Source: CAMYOC01 sp963704875
GTDB taxonomy: Bacteria; Pseudomonadota; Gammaproteobacteria; Steroidobacterales; XN24
NCBI GenBank assembly: GCA_963704875.1
Contig: CAVPIA010000005.1
Span: 310,001 to 374,000, forward strand
Direction: 5' to 3'
DNA length: 64,000 nt
The position numbers and the translations under genes are program-made. Below are positions 45,715 through 55,114 of this stretch, in pieces. Within the stretch, counting starts at the first letter, position 1; each line of letters opens with the position of its first letter. The notes beneath the pieces were generated by a model. That model was given only the letters and a program-made list of their open reading frames with translations. It had not been told where the DNA came from and made no database searches.

Positions 45715-45727
45715 GTCACAATGTGAC
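45715..45727. promoter_or_regulatory. Palindrome in the pilA upstream region
   Basis: GTCACAATGTGAC is a perfect 13-bp palindrome about 100-125 bp upstream of the sigma-54 promoter, a typical distance for an enhancer-binding activator. An AT-rich stretch (45645-45660) lies between the two and could be bent by IHF. Binding of PilR here is a guess. Confidence 0.4.
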
Positions 45728-45825
45728 CCTGTACGTCAGTCGACCGCGGGATTGGCCAGATTAATTCGCCGAATGGATTGACCGTAAGAATCGGGACATA
45801 AAGAAAAAAGGTATTACGATCCGAT

Positions 45826-47241
45826 TCACTCCAGGCCTAATTTCTTTATCCGGTAACGCAAGGCCCGAAAGCTGATCCCGAGCAGCTTCGCCGCGGCAGT
45901 TTTGTTATATCGGGTCTGTTCCAGCGCCTGAACAATCGCGTCGCGCTCCACATCTTCAAGCTGCGAGCCCAACCCTCCTTCATTCGACGATGGCGGATCT
46001 GGCGGATCTGACGGCCTGGCGTTTGGTGTCGCGCCTGATGTTGCGCTTGAGGACGCACTCGATGTCGTTTGCGGCGCCCTTGTCTGGATATCGTCCGCGT
46101 CGATCTGACCGGCCTCGCACAGCGTCATGGCCCGCTCCAGCACATTCTCGAGTTCGCGCACATTGCCCGGGAAGCCATGTTGCCTGAGCTTCTTGCGTGC
46201 GGCCCGGGTCAGCGCTGGCGAGTCAATCTCCATTTCGGTACCCAGGCGTGCCAGGATATGGTCGGCCAGCAACAATACGTCTGCATCGCGTTCCCGTAAC
46301 GGCGGTACCCGCATTTCGATCACGTTCAGGCGATAGAACAGGTCTTCGCGGAATTCGCCCCGGGTCACCATGCGGGCCAGGTCCCTGTGGCTGGCGCTCA
46401 GAAAACGGACATCCACCGGCGATTCGCGCGTTTCTCCCACCGGTCGGACCGAGCGTTCCTGGATGACTCGCAACAACTTGACCTGCATATGCAGGGGCAG
46501 ATCCGCGATCTCATCCAGAAACAGCGTGCCGCCCTCGGCGCTGCGCACCATGCCCTGCTTGTCCTCGGTGGCACCGGTAAAGCTGCCCTTGCGATGCCCG
46601 AACAATTCGCCTTCCATCAATTCAGTTGGAATCGCGCCGCAGTTGACCGGCACGAAGGGTGCGTCCGCCCGCGGTCCGCTGTCGTGGATCATCCGCGCCA
46701 CCAGCTCCTTGCCGGTGCCGGACTCTCCGGTGATATGCACCGGCGCCTGACTGCGTGCGACCTTCGCGATCATCCGCCTCAATTCGGCCATGCTGCTGGA
46801 CGCGCCGATCAGGGTAGTCGCGCCGTCGTTGTCATTTTCGTTGCCGAGGCTCCCGGCCCCATCCGCCGACGGGCGCTCCAGGCGCAGCGCGGTATCAACA
46901 ATCTTGCGCAGGTCTCCGACCTGGACCGGTTTGGAGACAAAATCGAAGGCGCCAATCTTTAGCGCGCGGACTGCGGTCTCGACGTTGCCATGGGCGGTGA
47001 TCACCGCGACCGGAATGCTGGCGCAGTGCTGTTGAATCCATTCCACCAGTTCGAGCCCGTCGCCATCCGGCAGGCGCATATCGGTCAGGCACAGATCAAA
47101 GCGTCCGCTCTCGAGCAGCGTCTTTGCGCTGGTCACATCCTCAGCGGTCTCCACGCGCAATTTCATCCGCTGCAGTGTGATCGAGAGCAGCTCGCGGATG
47201 TCCGGTTCGTCGTCTATGACCAGGACCAGTGGCTTGTCCAT
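45826..47241 (-). CDS. pilR: Sigma-54-dependent response regulator PilR
   Basis: NtrC-type activator of pilA. With the ATG at 47241 it is 471 residues: a receiver domain (phospho-Asp in LCLTDMRLPDGDG near residue 53), an AAA+ domain with Walker A GESGTGKELVA, the sigma-54-contacting loop as GSFTGA instead of the common GAFTGA, Walker B GGTLFLDEIADL, and a Fis-type helix-turn-helix (YNKTAAAKLLGISFRALRYR). A Ser/Pro-rich linker of about 40 residues precedes the DNA-binding domain. Confidence 0.95.
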   Translation of the reverse strand: MDKPLVLVIDDEPDIRELLSITLQRMKLRVETAEDVTSAKTLLESGRFDLCLTDMRLPDGDGLELVEWIQQHCASIPVAVITAHGNVETAVRALKIGAFDFVSKPVQVGDLRKIVDTALRLERPSADGAGSLGNENDNDGATTLIGASSSMAELRRMIAKVARSQAPVHITGESGTGKELVARMIHDSGPRADAPFVPVNCGAIPTELMEGELFGHRKGSFTGATEDKQGMVRSAEGGTLFLDEIADLPLHMQVKLLRVIQERSVRPVGETRESPVDVRFLSASHRDLARMVTRGEFREDLFYRLNVIEMRVPPLRERDADVLLLADHILARLGTEMEIDSPALTRAARKKLRQHGFPGNVRELENVLERAMTLCEAGQIDADDIQTRAPQTTSSASSSATSGATPNARPSDPPDPPSSNEGGLGSQLEDVERDAIVQALEQTRYNKTAAAKLLGISFRALRYRIKKLGLE

Positions 47242-47259
47242 CAACTCGCGCTCCCTGTA

Positions 47260-47324
47260 TCCCTAATTGACATCCCTAATTGACATCCCTAATTGATATC
47301 CGTAATTGATATCGGTAATTAAAG
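47260..47324. repeat. 13-bp tandem repeats between pilS and pilR
   Basis: Five units: TCCCTAATTGACA twice without change, then TCCCTAATTGATA, TCCGTAATTGATA and TCGGTAATTAAAG. The array is AT-rich in a GC-rich genome and begins 19 bp upstream of the pilR start codon, so it is part of the pilR leader or promoter region. Confidence 0.9.
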
Positions 47325-47401
47325 ATAGGCGGCGAAACGCTTTCAATCCTGAAAATCCCCGGAGTCACTTATCTACAGCTCCTTTCTGAAGCTTTCGGCA
47401 T

Positions 47402-49078
47402 TTATGGCTCCCAACGCAGCGGGTCGGCGAATATGATGCGGAAAATGCTGCCGCCGTCTTTGCGTGGCTCATAGACTAATGCCGCGCGATTGCATTCGCA
47501 CAACTCGCGCGAAATAAACAGACCCAGACCTGAACCGGATCGCTCCGCCGCAACACCACGGAAAAACGGTTCGAAAATACGGTCGCGGATGGCTTCCGGG
47601 ATGCCGGGGCCCCGATCACGGATCTCCAGAAACGGCCGGTCGTTTGCCATCCGCCGTCCGCAGACCAGTTCGACGGTCGCGTTGGGGTCATCCATTGCCA
47701 TCCCGTAGCGCAACGCGTTTTCACACAGGTTCCAAACCACCTGATGCAGATGGCTCAGATCCATCTGTATCTCTATGGATTCTACGGTCGGCACCAACAC
47801 CAGGCGATCTCTTGGGATCTGCAATGTGGTGGTGAATTCGGTGGCGAAATTCTCGTTCCAGCGCACCAGGTCGACCCGTTCCGGCGTCGTATAGTCGCGC
47901 CGTGACAATTGCTGAACATTATCGATGATGGTGCTGACGCGCCTGGCATTGGTTTCGATAATCTCGGTCAGCTTGTGGTCCTCCGGCCCCAGCGCGCCGC
48001 TCTCGCTCAACAACTGGCCGGCATGGCTCATTGCGCCCACCGGATTCCGGATCTCATGGGCGATGCTTGCGGACAAGCGTCCCAGCGCGGCCAGTTTGGA
48101 CTGCTGCACGCGTTCTGACAGCGCAGACGCGTCTTCCAGGAAGATAATCAACGCGGGTCTGTCGTTTTCGCCTATCGGTGCAAAATAGGGATTGATCACC
48201 GTGATGCCATCCGCAGCGATGATCGACGGCGGCGAATTGGTGTCCTGTTTGCCCTGACTCCTCCAGGCCTTGGCGAGTTCGAGCAATCTGGGCGATATGT
48301 TGCCCAGCGACTCGCCGTTGCGGTCGCGGTCCGTGCCCAGATATTTCGCCGCCGCATCATTCATCAGGCGCACACGGTCGTCGCTGTCGACCACCACGAT
48401 GCTCTCGCGCAGATTGCGGATGATGTAGTCGTTAAGCTGGCCAAGGTTGGCGAGATCGATGCCACGCTGCATCGCCAGGTTCTCGCTTTCCTGAATCCGC
48501 CGCGCCAGCGGGTGGGCGGCGAAGGAGATAAACAGCAGGATGCCGCCGAGCACGCCGGCTGGCGTGGAATCGGTCAATGTCGCGCTACCCTGGAGGATGC
48601 TGAGGTATTGCTCGAACAACACGGCAATCGCGGCCATCGCGCCGAACATCACTGCTTTTGGCCGGGCCCAGATCAGCGAGATGGCGCCGATGCTGACGAT
48701 CAGCAGATTGGCGATGCCGCTGTCTATGCCGCCGCTGGCATGCGCGAGTATCGTGAGTGCCGTGGTGTCGATGATCGCCTGGCCCAGACTCTGACCCATG
48801 ATCGACGGCCAGCGTTGGGTGACGGCGAAGTCATTGAGCGCGCCAAACACGAAATAAGTCAGCGCGCAGACAAAGAACAGGTCCGGATGAGTGTTGCCGA
48901 TCAGGCGCGGATCATCGGTCACCAGGAACATGGCCATCAGGAATACTGCGGCCAGGGTCCGGAAAATATTGACCAGACGCAGCACCCGCCATGCAAATTC
49001 TGGCGCTACTGTCTGCCTGACAGGTTTTCCCGGCGCTGATTCCCCGGATTCGGACCTGGATACATCTGCTGACGGCAT
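47402..49078 (-). CDS. pilS: Sensor histidine kinase PilS
   Basis: Membrane kinase partner of PilR that senses pilin in the membrane in Pseudomonas. Its 558 residues have about six N-terminal membrane helices (40-190), a PAS domain (IIRNLRESIVVVDSDDRVRL at the motif length), a HisKA domain with the phospho-His in ASIAHEIRNPVGAMSHAG and an HATPase domain (NLCENALRYG, RDRGPGIPEAIRDRIFEPFF, GSGLGLFISREL). It is followed by pilR 160 bp downstream. Confidence 0.95.
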   Translation of the reverse strand: MPSADVSRSESGESAPGKPVRQTVAPEFAWRVLRLVNIFRTLAAVFLMAMFLVTDDPRLIGNTHPDLFFVCALTYFVFGALNDFAVTQRWPSIMGQSLGQAIIDTTALTILAHASGGIDSGIANLLIVSIGAISLIWARPKAVMFGAMAAIAVLFEQYLSILQGSATLTDSTPAGVLGGILLFISFAAHPLARRIQESENLAMQRGIDLANLGQLNDYIIRNLRESIVVVDSDDRVRLMNDAAAKYLGTDRDRNGESLGNISPRLLELAKAWRSQGKQDTNSPPSIIAADGITVINPYFAPIGENDRPALIIFLEDASALSERVQQSKLAALGRLSASIAHEIRNPVGAMSHAGQLLSESGALGPEDHKLTEIIETNARRVSTIIDNVQQLSRRDYTTPERVDLVRWNENFATEFTTTLQIPRDRLVLVPTVESIEIQMDLSHLHQVVWNLCENALRYGMAMDDPNATVELVCGRRMANDRPFLEIRDRGPGIPEAIRDRIFEPFFRGVAAERSGSGLGLFISRELCECNRAALVYEPRKDGGSIFRIIFADPLRWEP

Positions 49079-49368
49079 GGATCGGTGAGATGACCTGTTG
49101 AGGAACCTCGGGCCATTCTAAGAGGTCATCCGGCAGGGGCAAGCAGTTTTGCCTAAATCCCTGATTTACTCCAAAATACGCGCCTCGAATTTCTCCCGAG
49201 CCCCGGTCGAGGCTGTCTCCGGCAAAAGCCGGTAGCGGCCGGCTGAGGAATGTGCTGCCAATCACCGCCGGATGTGCCGGTAACGAATTGCGGCCATTCC
49301 TGGTGTGGCGCATTAATCCATGCGCCGGTTCGGGTATCCCGGCAAGACCGCGCGCATTCAGGTGGCTT
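49079..49368. other. Divergent pilS-sucC intergenic region
   Basis: 290 bp with no gene. It contains a short hairpin, CCGGC-AAAA-GCCGG (near 49220-49233), and other small GC-rich stems, but no promoter convincing enough to name. Confidence 0.5.
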
Positions 49369-50523
49369 ATGAACCTTCACGAATATCAGTCCAAGCAATT
49401 GTTCGCCGAATACGGTATTCCGGTGCCCAGCGGGATTCCCGCACACTCCGCGGATGAGGCGGAACAAGCGGCCACGCAACTTGGCGGCGACCTGTGGGTG
49501 GTCAAGGCGCAGGTCCACGCCGGTGGCCGTGGCAAGGCTGGCGGCGTAAAGCTGGTGCGCAGCCTCGCCGAGGTGCGCGAGGCCACCACGGCCATGCTCG
49601 GTCAACAGTTGGTGACCCACCAGACGGGCCCGGAAGGTCTGCCCATCAATTCGGTGCTGATCGAGAGCGGTTCGGATATCGAGCGCGAGCTGTATCTGAG
49701 CCTGGTGATCGACCGCGGTCAGGAGAAGATCGTATTTATGGCATCGGCCGCCGGCGGCATGGATATCGAGGAAGTGGCGGCCACGGAGCCGGAGAAGATT
49801 TTCCGCGTCGCGGTCCATCCGGCCACCGGTCTGATGCCGTTCCAGGCACGCAAGCTCGGTTTCGGGCTGGGTCTGGACAAGGCGCAGCTGGGACAGTTCA
49901 CCGCGATGGTTCAGGCCCTGTACAAATTATTCAACGAGTGCGATGCAAGCCTGGTAGAGGTCAATCCGCTGATTGTCACTGGTGACGGACAACTGGTCGC
50001 GCTGGACGCAAAGATCAATCTGGAAGGAAATGCGCTGTTCCGCCAGAAGCGTCTGCTGGGATGGCGCGATCCCAGTCAGGAAGACGAAAAAGAGAACGAA
50101 GCCAGCGAGCATGACCTCAATTATGTGTCTTTGGACGGCGACATCGCCTGTATGGTTAATGGCGCCGGTCTGGCGATGGCGACCATGGACCTGATCAAAC
50201 TGCATGGCGGCGAGCCGGCGAATTTCCTCGACGTGGGTGGTGGCGCGACGGCCGAGCGCGTGACCGAGGCGTTCAAGCTGATCCTCTCAAACGAAGGCGT
50301 GAAGGCGATCCTGGTCAACATCTTCGGGGGCATCGTGCGTTGTGACCTGATTGCCGAGGGTGTGATCACCGCGGTGAAAGAGGTTGGCGTCAATGTGCCG
50401 GTGGTGGTCAGGCTCGAAGGCACCAATGTCGAAAAGGGCAGGGAACTGCTGGCCAACAGCGGTCTGGCCATCATCGCCGCTGAAGATCTGACCGACGCAG
50501 CCCGCAAAGTCGTCGCGGCCTGA
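49369..50523 (+). CDS. sucC: Succinyl-CoA synthetase beta subunit
   Basis: ADP-forming TCA-cycle enzyme, nucleotide-binding subunit. With the ATG at 49369 it has 384 residues. It shows MNLHEYQSKQLFAEYGIPVP, the ATP-grasp domain (VKAQVHAGGRGKAGGVKL), SLVEVNPLIVTGDGQLVALD (motif length) and the C-terminal ligase domain FLDVGGGATAERVTEAF. The link sucCD next to pilSR is also known in Xanthomonas. Confidence 0.98.
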   Translation: MNLHEYQSKQLFAEYGIPVPSGIPAHSADEAEQAATQLGGDLWVVKAQVHAGGRGKAGGVKLVRSLAEVREATTAMLGQQLVTHQTGPEGLPINSVLIESGSDIERELYLSLVIDRGQEKIVFMASAAGGMDIEEVAATEPEKIFRVAVHPATGLMPFQARKLGFGLGLDKAQLGQFTAMVQALYKLFNECDASLVEVNPLIVTGDGQLVALDAKINLEGNALFRQKRLLGWRDPSQEDEKENEASEHDLNYVSLDGDIACMVNGAGLAMATMDLIKLHGGEPANFLDVGGGATAERVTEAFKLILSNEGVKAILVNIFGGIVRCDLIAEGVITAVKEVGVNVPVVVRLEGTNVEKGRELLANSGLAIIAAEDLTDAARKVVAA

Positions 50524-50542
50524 AGGATCACGAGGAAACGTC

Positions 50543-51415
50543 ATGAGTATTCTGGTTAACCGCGACAGCAAGATCATCTGCCAGGGCTTTACCGGCCAGC
50601 AAGGCACCTTCCACTCCGAGCAGTGCATCGAGTACGGCACCCAGCTGGTGGGTGGTGTGACCCCGGGGCGCGGCGGCAGCACCCATCTCGACCGCCCGGT
50701 GTTCGATACCGTGGCCGACGCGGTGGCTGAGACCGGTGCGGATGTGAGCATGATCTACGTGCCGGCGCCGTTTGCCGCCGATGCAATTCTGGAGGCGGCC
50801 GATGCCGGTATCGGTCTGGTGGTGTGTATTACCGAAGGCATCCCGGTGCTGGACATGGTACGGGTTAAGGCAGCGCTGAAGGAGCGGGATTGCCGCCTGA
50901 TCGGCCCCAATTGTCCGGGCATCATCACCCCGGGCGAGTGCAAGATCGGCATCATGCCCGGCTTCATCCACAAGCCAGGCAAGATCGGTGTGGTATCACG
51001 TTCCGGCACGCTGACCTATGAAGCGGTCTATCAGACCACCTGCAATGAGCTTGGCCAGTCCACCTGTGTCGGCATCGGCGGAGACCCGGTGCGCGGGATG
51101 AATTTTATCGACTGTCTCGAGTTGTTTGAGCAGGATCCACAGACCGAGGGCGTGATCATGGTCGGTGAGATCGGCGGTACCGACGAAGAAGCGGCAGCCG
51201 AATTTATTGCCGAACAGGTGAGCAAGCCTGTGGTTGCCTATATCGCTGGTGTCACTGCACCGCCGGGTAAACGCATGGGTCATGCCGGCGCGATTATTTC
51301 CGGCGGTAAGGGCACAGCGGAAGAGAAATTCGCGGCGCTGGAAAATGCGGGCGTCGCTACCGTGAGATCACCGGCCGAGCTGGGCAGCGCGATGCTGCAG
51401 CGTCTCGGCAGCTGA
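50543..51415 (+). CDS. sucD: Succinyl-CoA synthetase alpha subunit
   Basis: Carries the phosphohistidine. Its 290 residues have the CoA-binding N-terminal domain (GFTGQQGTFHSEQCIEYGT), IGPNCPGIITPGECKIGIMP, and the active histidine in MGHAGAIISGGKGTAEEK. It lies 19 bp after sucC in the same operon. Confidence 0.98.
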   Translation: MSILVNRDSKIICQGFTGQQGTFHSEQCIEYGTQLVGGVTPGRGGSTHLDRPVFDTVADAVAETGADVSMIYVPAPFAADAILEAADAGIGLVVCITEGIPVLDMVRVKAALKERDCRLIGPNCPGIITPGECKIGIMPGFIHKPGKIGVVSRSGTLTYEAVYQTTCNELGQSTCVGIGGDPVRGMNFIDCLELFEQDPQTEGVIMVGEIGGTDEEAAAEFIAEQVSKPVVAYIAGVTAPPGKRMGHAGAIISGGKGTAEEKFAALENAGVATVRSPAELGSAMLQRLGS

Positions 51416-51443
51416 GCGCGGTTCCGATCCGGGTCGGCCGCGC

Positions 51444-53066
51444 GTGACGCTCAAGGTCGCTCTGGCTCAGGTCAATCCTGTCGTCGGCGATGTGGCCGGC
51501 AACGTGGCCCGTATTCTGGCCGAAGCGGCTCGGGCCAGGGACGAGTTGGGCGCCGATCTGGTGCTCTTCCCTGAGCTGATCCTGTGCGGCTATCCGCCCG
51601 AGGATCTGTTGTTTCACGGCAATATGCGCCGCAGCGTGGCGAGTGCCTTGGAACAGCTTTGCGAACAGGTTCAGGGCATCTCGGTCCTCGTTGGTTACCC
51701 GGAATACGAGGCCGAGCGCATCCATAACAGCGCCGCTCTGATTGCTGATGGTCGCATCGCGGCCAACTACCGGAAACAGATCCTGCCAAATTACGGTGTA
51801 TTCGACGAGCAGCGCTACTTTACTGCCGGTGATCAGGCCTGTGTGCTCGAGATCGCGGGAATCCGGTGTGGCCTGACCATCTGTGAGGACATCTGGCGTC
51901 CGGGCCCGGCCAAAGCGGCGCGGGACGCCGGCGCCGAGCTGCTGTTGGTCATCAATGGCTCGCCCTACGACACCACCAGTCAACAGCGTCGCGAGGAAGC
52001 GATTCGGGCAAGGGTCAGCGAAACGGGTCTGCCGCTGGTTTATTGCAATATGGTGGGTGGCCAGGACGAACTGGTGTTTGACGGTGGCTCGCTGGTGGTC
52101 GACAAAACCGGCGCCGTGATCCAGCGGGCGCCGGCATTCGAGGAGGCGCTGTTGCCGGTGGTGGTGCAGGCGACAGCCACGGGTGCGGTGCCTGAGCCGG
52201 GAGAGTCGAGCCCGCTGCTGGAAACCGAAGCCAGTGTTTATCAGGCGCTGGTTCTGGGCGTGCGCGATTACGTCGACAAGCACCGCTTTCCGGGTGTCGT
52301 GCTCGGCTTGTCCGGTGGCATCGATTCGGCGCTGACCCTGGCCATTGCGGTTGATGCGCTAGGCGCGGCGCGGGTAAAGACCGTGATGATGCCGTCGCGT
52401 TATACCTCGGACATCAGTCTGGAGGACGCCCGGCTGATGGCCGCAGGGCTGGGCGTTGATCACCAGCAGATATCGATTGAGCCAATTTTCGCGTCCGCTC
52501 AGGAAGCGCTCGCCGAGGTGTTTGCGGGCCGCAAGGAAGATGTTACTGAAGAGAATATCCAGGCGCGATGCCGCGGCATGATCCTGATGGCGATCTCCAA
52601 CAAGCTGGGTCTGATGTTGTTGACCACCGGCAACAAGAGCGAGATGGCAGTAGGCTACGCGACGCTGTATGGGGACATGGCGGGCGGCTTTGCACCGATC
52701 AAGGATTGCAGCAAATCGATGGTGTTTCGCTTGTCCCGGTATCGCAACTCTTTCGGCGATGTGATTCCCGAACGCATCATCGAGCGACCGCCGTCGGCGG
52801 AGCTGCGGCATGATCAAAAAGACACGGATTCTTTGCCGCCGTATGAGGTTCTCGACCCGATCCTGTCGTCATTTATCGAGGAAGATTGTTCGGTCGATGA
52901 GATTGTCGCGCGCGGATTCGACCGGGCCGTCGTCGGCCGCATCCTGGCGATGATAAAGTACAACGAATACAAACGCCGGCAGGCGCCGCCGGGGATACGG
53001 ATCAGTCGTCGTGCATTTGGTCGGGACTGGCGGTATCCGATCACGTCTGGATTCGACGCGAAATAG
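51444..53066 (+). CDS. nadE: Glutamine-dependent NAD+ synthetase
   Basis: Converts nicotinate adenine dinucleotide to NAD+, with ammonia from glutamine. Its 540 residues start with a GTG. The N-terminal nitrilase-like amidase domain has the triad Glu44 (LFPELILCGYPP), Lys111 (YRKQILPN) and Cys147 (GLTICEDIW). The C-terminal synthetase domain has the PP-loop LGLSGGIDSALT and TTGNKSEMAVGYATLYGDMA. It lies 28 bp after sucD and may be co-transcribed. Confidence 0.97.
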   Translation: MTLKVALAQVNPVVGDVAGNVARILAEAARARDELGADLVLFPELILCGYPPEDLLFHGNMRRSVASALEQLCEQVQGISVLVGYPEYEAERIHNSAALIADGRIAANYRKQILPNYGVFDEQRYFTAGDQACVLEIAGIRCGLTICEDIWRPGPAKAARDAGAELLLVINGSPYDTTSQQRREEAIRARVSETGLPLVYCNMVGGQDELVFDGGSLVVDKTGAVIQRAPAFEEALLPVVVQATATGAVPEPGESSPLLETEASVYQALVLGVRDYVDKHRFPGVVLGLSGGIDSALTLAIAVDALGAARVKTVMMPSRYTSDISLEDARLMAAGLGVDHQQISIEPIFASAQEALAEVFAGRKEDVTEENIQARCRGMILMAISNKLGLMLLTTGNKSEMAVGYATLYGDMAGGFAPIKDCSKSMVFRLSRYRNSFGDVIPERIIERPPSAELRHDQKDTDSLPPYEVLDPILSSFIEEDCSVDEIVARGFDRAVVGRILAMIKYNEYKRRQAPPGIRISRRAFGRDWRYPITSGFDAK

Positions 53067-53132
53067 TCCGCCCATCCTGGCCGACAAACACTGGCCGACC
53101 AATATTGGGAAATCAATCCTGAAGACAGTCCA

Positions 53133-54875
53133 CTAGCTGCCCATCAGCCAGATTTCACCGCGATCGATCGCCCGGTCGCGATGCATCAGCAACCACTCTG
53201 CATGCTCATCCAGCGCCGAACCCCCCAGTGCCTGCAGTATCAGGCGCTGCTCGACCGGATCGTCGGTCCGGTCAAGACGGCGACGAGCGTTCTCAAAGAT
53301 CCGGAACATGAAATCGTATTGTTTGATCAGATCCTTTTCCGCGGTCGCATAGCCATAGCCCTGACGGATGCCATATAGCAGCAGAAGTGTGCCCATCGCC
53401 ACGGTCAACGGGCTGATCCATGACTCCGGCATTCCGGAACCCATCACGACGAAAGACAGCACCACCGCGACACTGGTCAGAAGACTTAGCTGGCCCAGTC
53501 GCTCTGTCAGCCGATTGCGTCTGGTCCGGTCAACGGATTTTCTGCGGAAATAGCCAAGCTGGCCGCTGTCGCCGTCGCCGATCCACTCCTGCAGCACGAA
53601 GTTCAGGCCAGCTGGCTTCTTGTTCGGCTGGACGTCACACCGCGTCCCGGCGACGCGCATGACATTGCGTATCCAGCCAAGCTCCGGGTCCTGTGATTGC
53701 AGGAAGTTGTCATGCGTAAACTTGGAGACGTTCTCACTGGCAACACCGGCGACGGCCCAGTAAAACTGCACCCGCAGTCCTTCCGCAAGCGTACGATAAT
53801 CCAGATACTTGCGATGCCATTCGCGCCGCTGACTCCAAGTCTGCAGCCCTGCGGCGCACAGAAAGAACACAAGGAACGCGAGCATGAAGTAGGGCCAGCT
53901 CTCGATATCCATATAGAGGATAAACATCAGGCCCATCAGGAATGCGAGGATGTGGCTGACGGCAAGGGTCGACAGCGTTTTCCTCTGATAACGAACCGCC
54001 AGGCAATCGGCGATACAGAACAAATCATTAATGTCCTCGGCGCCCGGCGGAAGTTCTTCCCGCTGCTGCTCATCGAACAAGGGATACTTGCGGGCTTCGA
54101 TTTCGTCCGCGAAGCGGATCGCGTCGTGGCTGAAATCGCCGGTACGTTCGAATATCAACTGGTATCGTTTAGGTATCTCATGGCTGCGCGGCTGCTCGTC
54201 GTCCTTGGTAAACCAGAAACCATCCAGCGGCCTCAGACCCTTCATCGGCTCGCCATTTGTGCGGTTTCGGGAACAGACGATGTGATAGACGAGGTCGCTT
54301 TCATCGTCTGCCAGCATTTGCTGGCTGGCGATCTTCGTGGAGGTATACCCGGGCATGATGTCGTCCTGGTGGAAGCGGACGACCTGTCCGGTACCGCCCA
54401 GATCGTCAGTCCATTTCCCATCCCACACGGCGAGCAGGATATGACAGTGGGCACAGAGGAAGACGCCGAGTTGGGCGTACTGACGGCTTCTGGCCGGACC
54501 CGGCGACGAAATCTGACTCTCGGTGACGCCCCGGGTCAGGGGTAGTTCGAGAATCTCGCTGGCGCTGGTATACAGCTTCTCGAACTGCTCGCGGGATTCC
54601 TCGCTATCGAAATCGGTGAGGTACAGTGCTTTCGGCATCGGCAGCGGCACGCTCAGCTCGATACCCAGCTCCAGCGCGCATTCGGCAACCAGCCGGTCAG
54701 CCCCTTCGGCAAGCGGTGACATCACACGCAAACGCCGGTCCGGATAGGATTCTCTGAGTCCGCGCAGGAAGCTGTTGACCTGATCGCGGATTCCGGCAAC
54801 TTCGGAACTCAGCAGATCACGATGTCCGGTGACCGCGATGACCAGGGGTATCGCCTGAGCCTGCGGCGTGCTCAC
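53133..54875 (-). CDS. SLOG domain protein with SLATT-like transmembrane region
   Basis: 580 residues, no named gene. The N-terminal third looks like a SLOG nucleotide- or ligand-binding domain: VTGHRD (15-20), SPLAEGADRLVAE (53-65), and AVWDGK (149-154) followed by GGTGQVVRF (160-168). Two hydrophobic hairpins follow (about 301-322 with 327-346, and 460-480 with 486-503). Segments YRTLAEGLRVQFYWAVAG (360-377) and AEWLLMHRDR (559-568) recall SLATT/DUF4231 2TM effectors linked to SLOG sensors in bacterial conflict systems. The start is a GTG with GGAG 6 nt upstream. Unlike its neighbours it is not a core gene; assignment is by motif reading only. Confidence 0.7.
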   Translation of the reverse strand: MSTPQAQAIPLVIAVTGHRDLLSSEVAGIRDQVNSFLRGLRESYPDRRLRVMSPLAEGADRLVAECALELGIELSVPLPMPKALYLTDFDSEESREQFEKLYTSASEILELPLTRGVTESQISSPGPARSRQYAQLGVFLCAHCHILLAVWDGKWTDDLGGTGQVVRFHQDDIMPGYTSTKIASQQMLADDESDLVYHIVCSRNRTNGEPMKGLRPLDGFWFTKDDEQPRSHEIPKRYQLIFERTGDFSHDAIRFADEIEARKYPLFDEQQREELPPGAEDINDLFCIADCLAVRYQRKTLSTLAVSHILAFLMGLMFILYMDIESWPYFMLAFLVFFLCAAGLQTWSQRREWHRKYLDYRTLAEGLRVQFYWAVAGVASENVSKFTHDNFLQSQDPELGWIRNVMRVAGTRCDVQPNKKPAGLNFVLQEWIGDGDSGQLGYFRRKSVDRTRRNRLTERLGQLSLLTSVAVVLSFVVMGSGMPESWISPLTVAMGTLLLLYGIRQGYGYATAEKDLIKQYDFMFRIFENARRRLDRTDDPVEQRLILQALGGSALDEHAEWLLMHRDRAIDRGEIWLMGS

Positions 54876-55114
54876 GTGTGTCTCCGCATGTTCTCGCTGT
54901 CCGTCCGTGCTGGCGAAACGAGGGCGGCGTTCGACCGGAAAACGGTTCTCAATAAATCCATGCTGCGCGTCAGATTACCCGATAAACACGTAGTTGCCGG
55001 CCGTTTGTCGGGCCGAGGCGGATAGCATGCGCCTGCCGCGCGGCGCCGAACCTGTTCCCGGTATTCCATAGAAGGACCGGGCAACATCGATACGGCGGAG
55101 CCAGGTGCCGGTAA

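Noticed and set aside
45788..45827. GAATCGG / CCGATTC repeat after pilR
   Set aside because: A 7-bp stem with a loop of about 26 nt overlapping the stop codon; not a convincing terminator.
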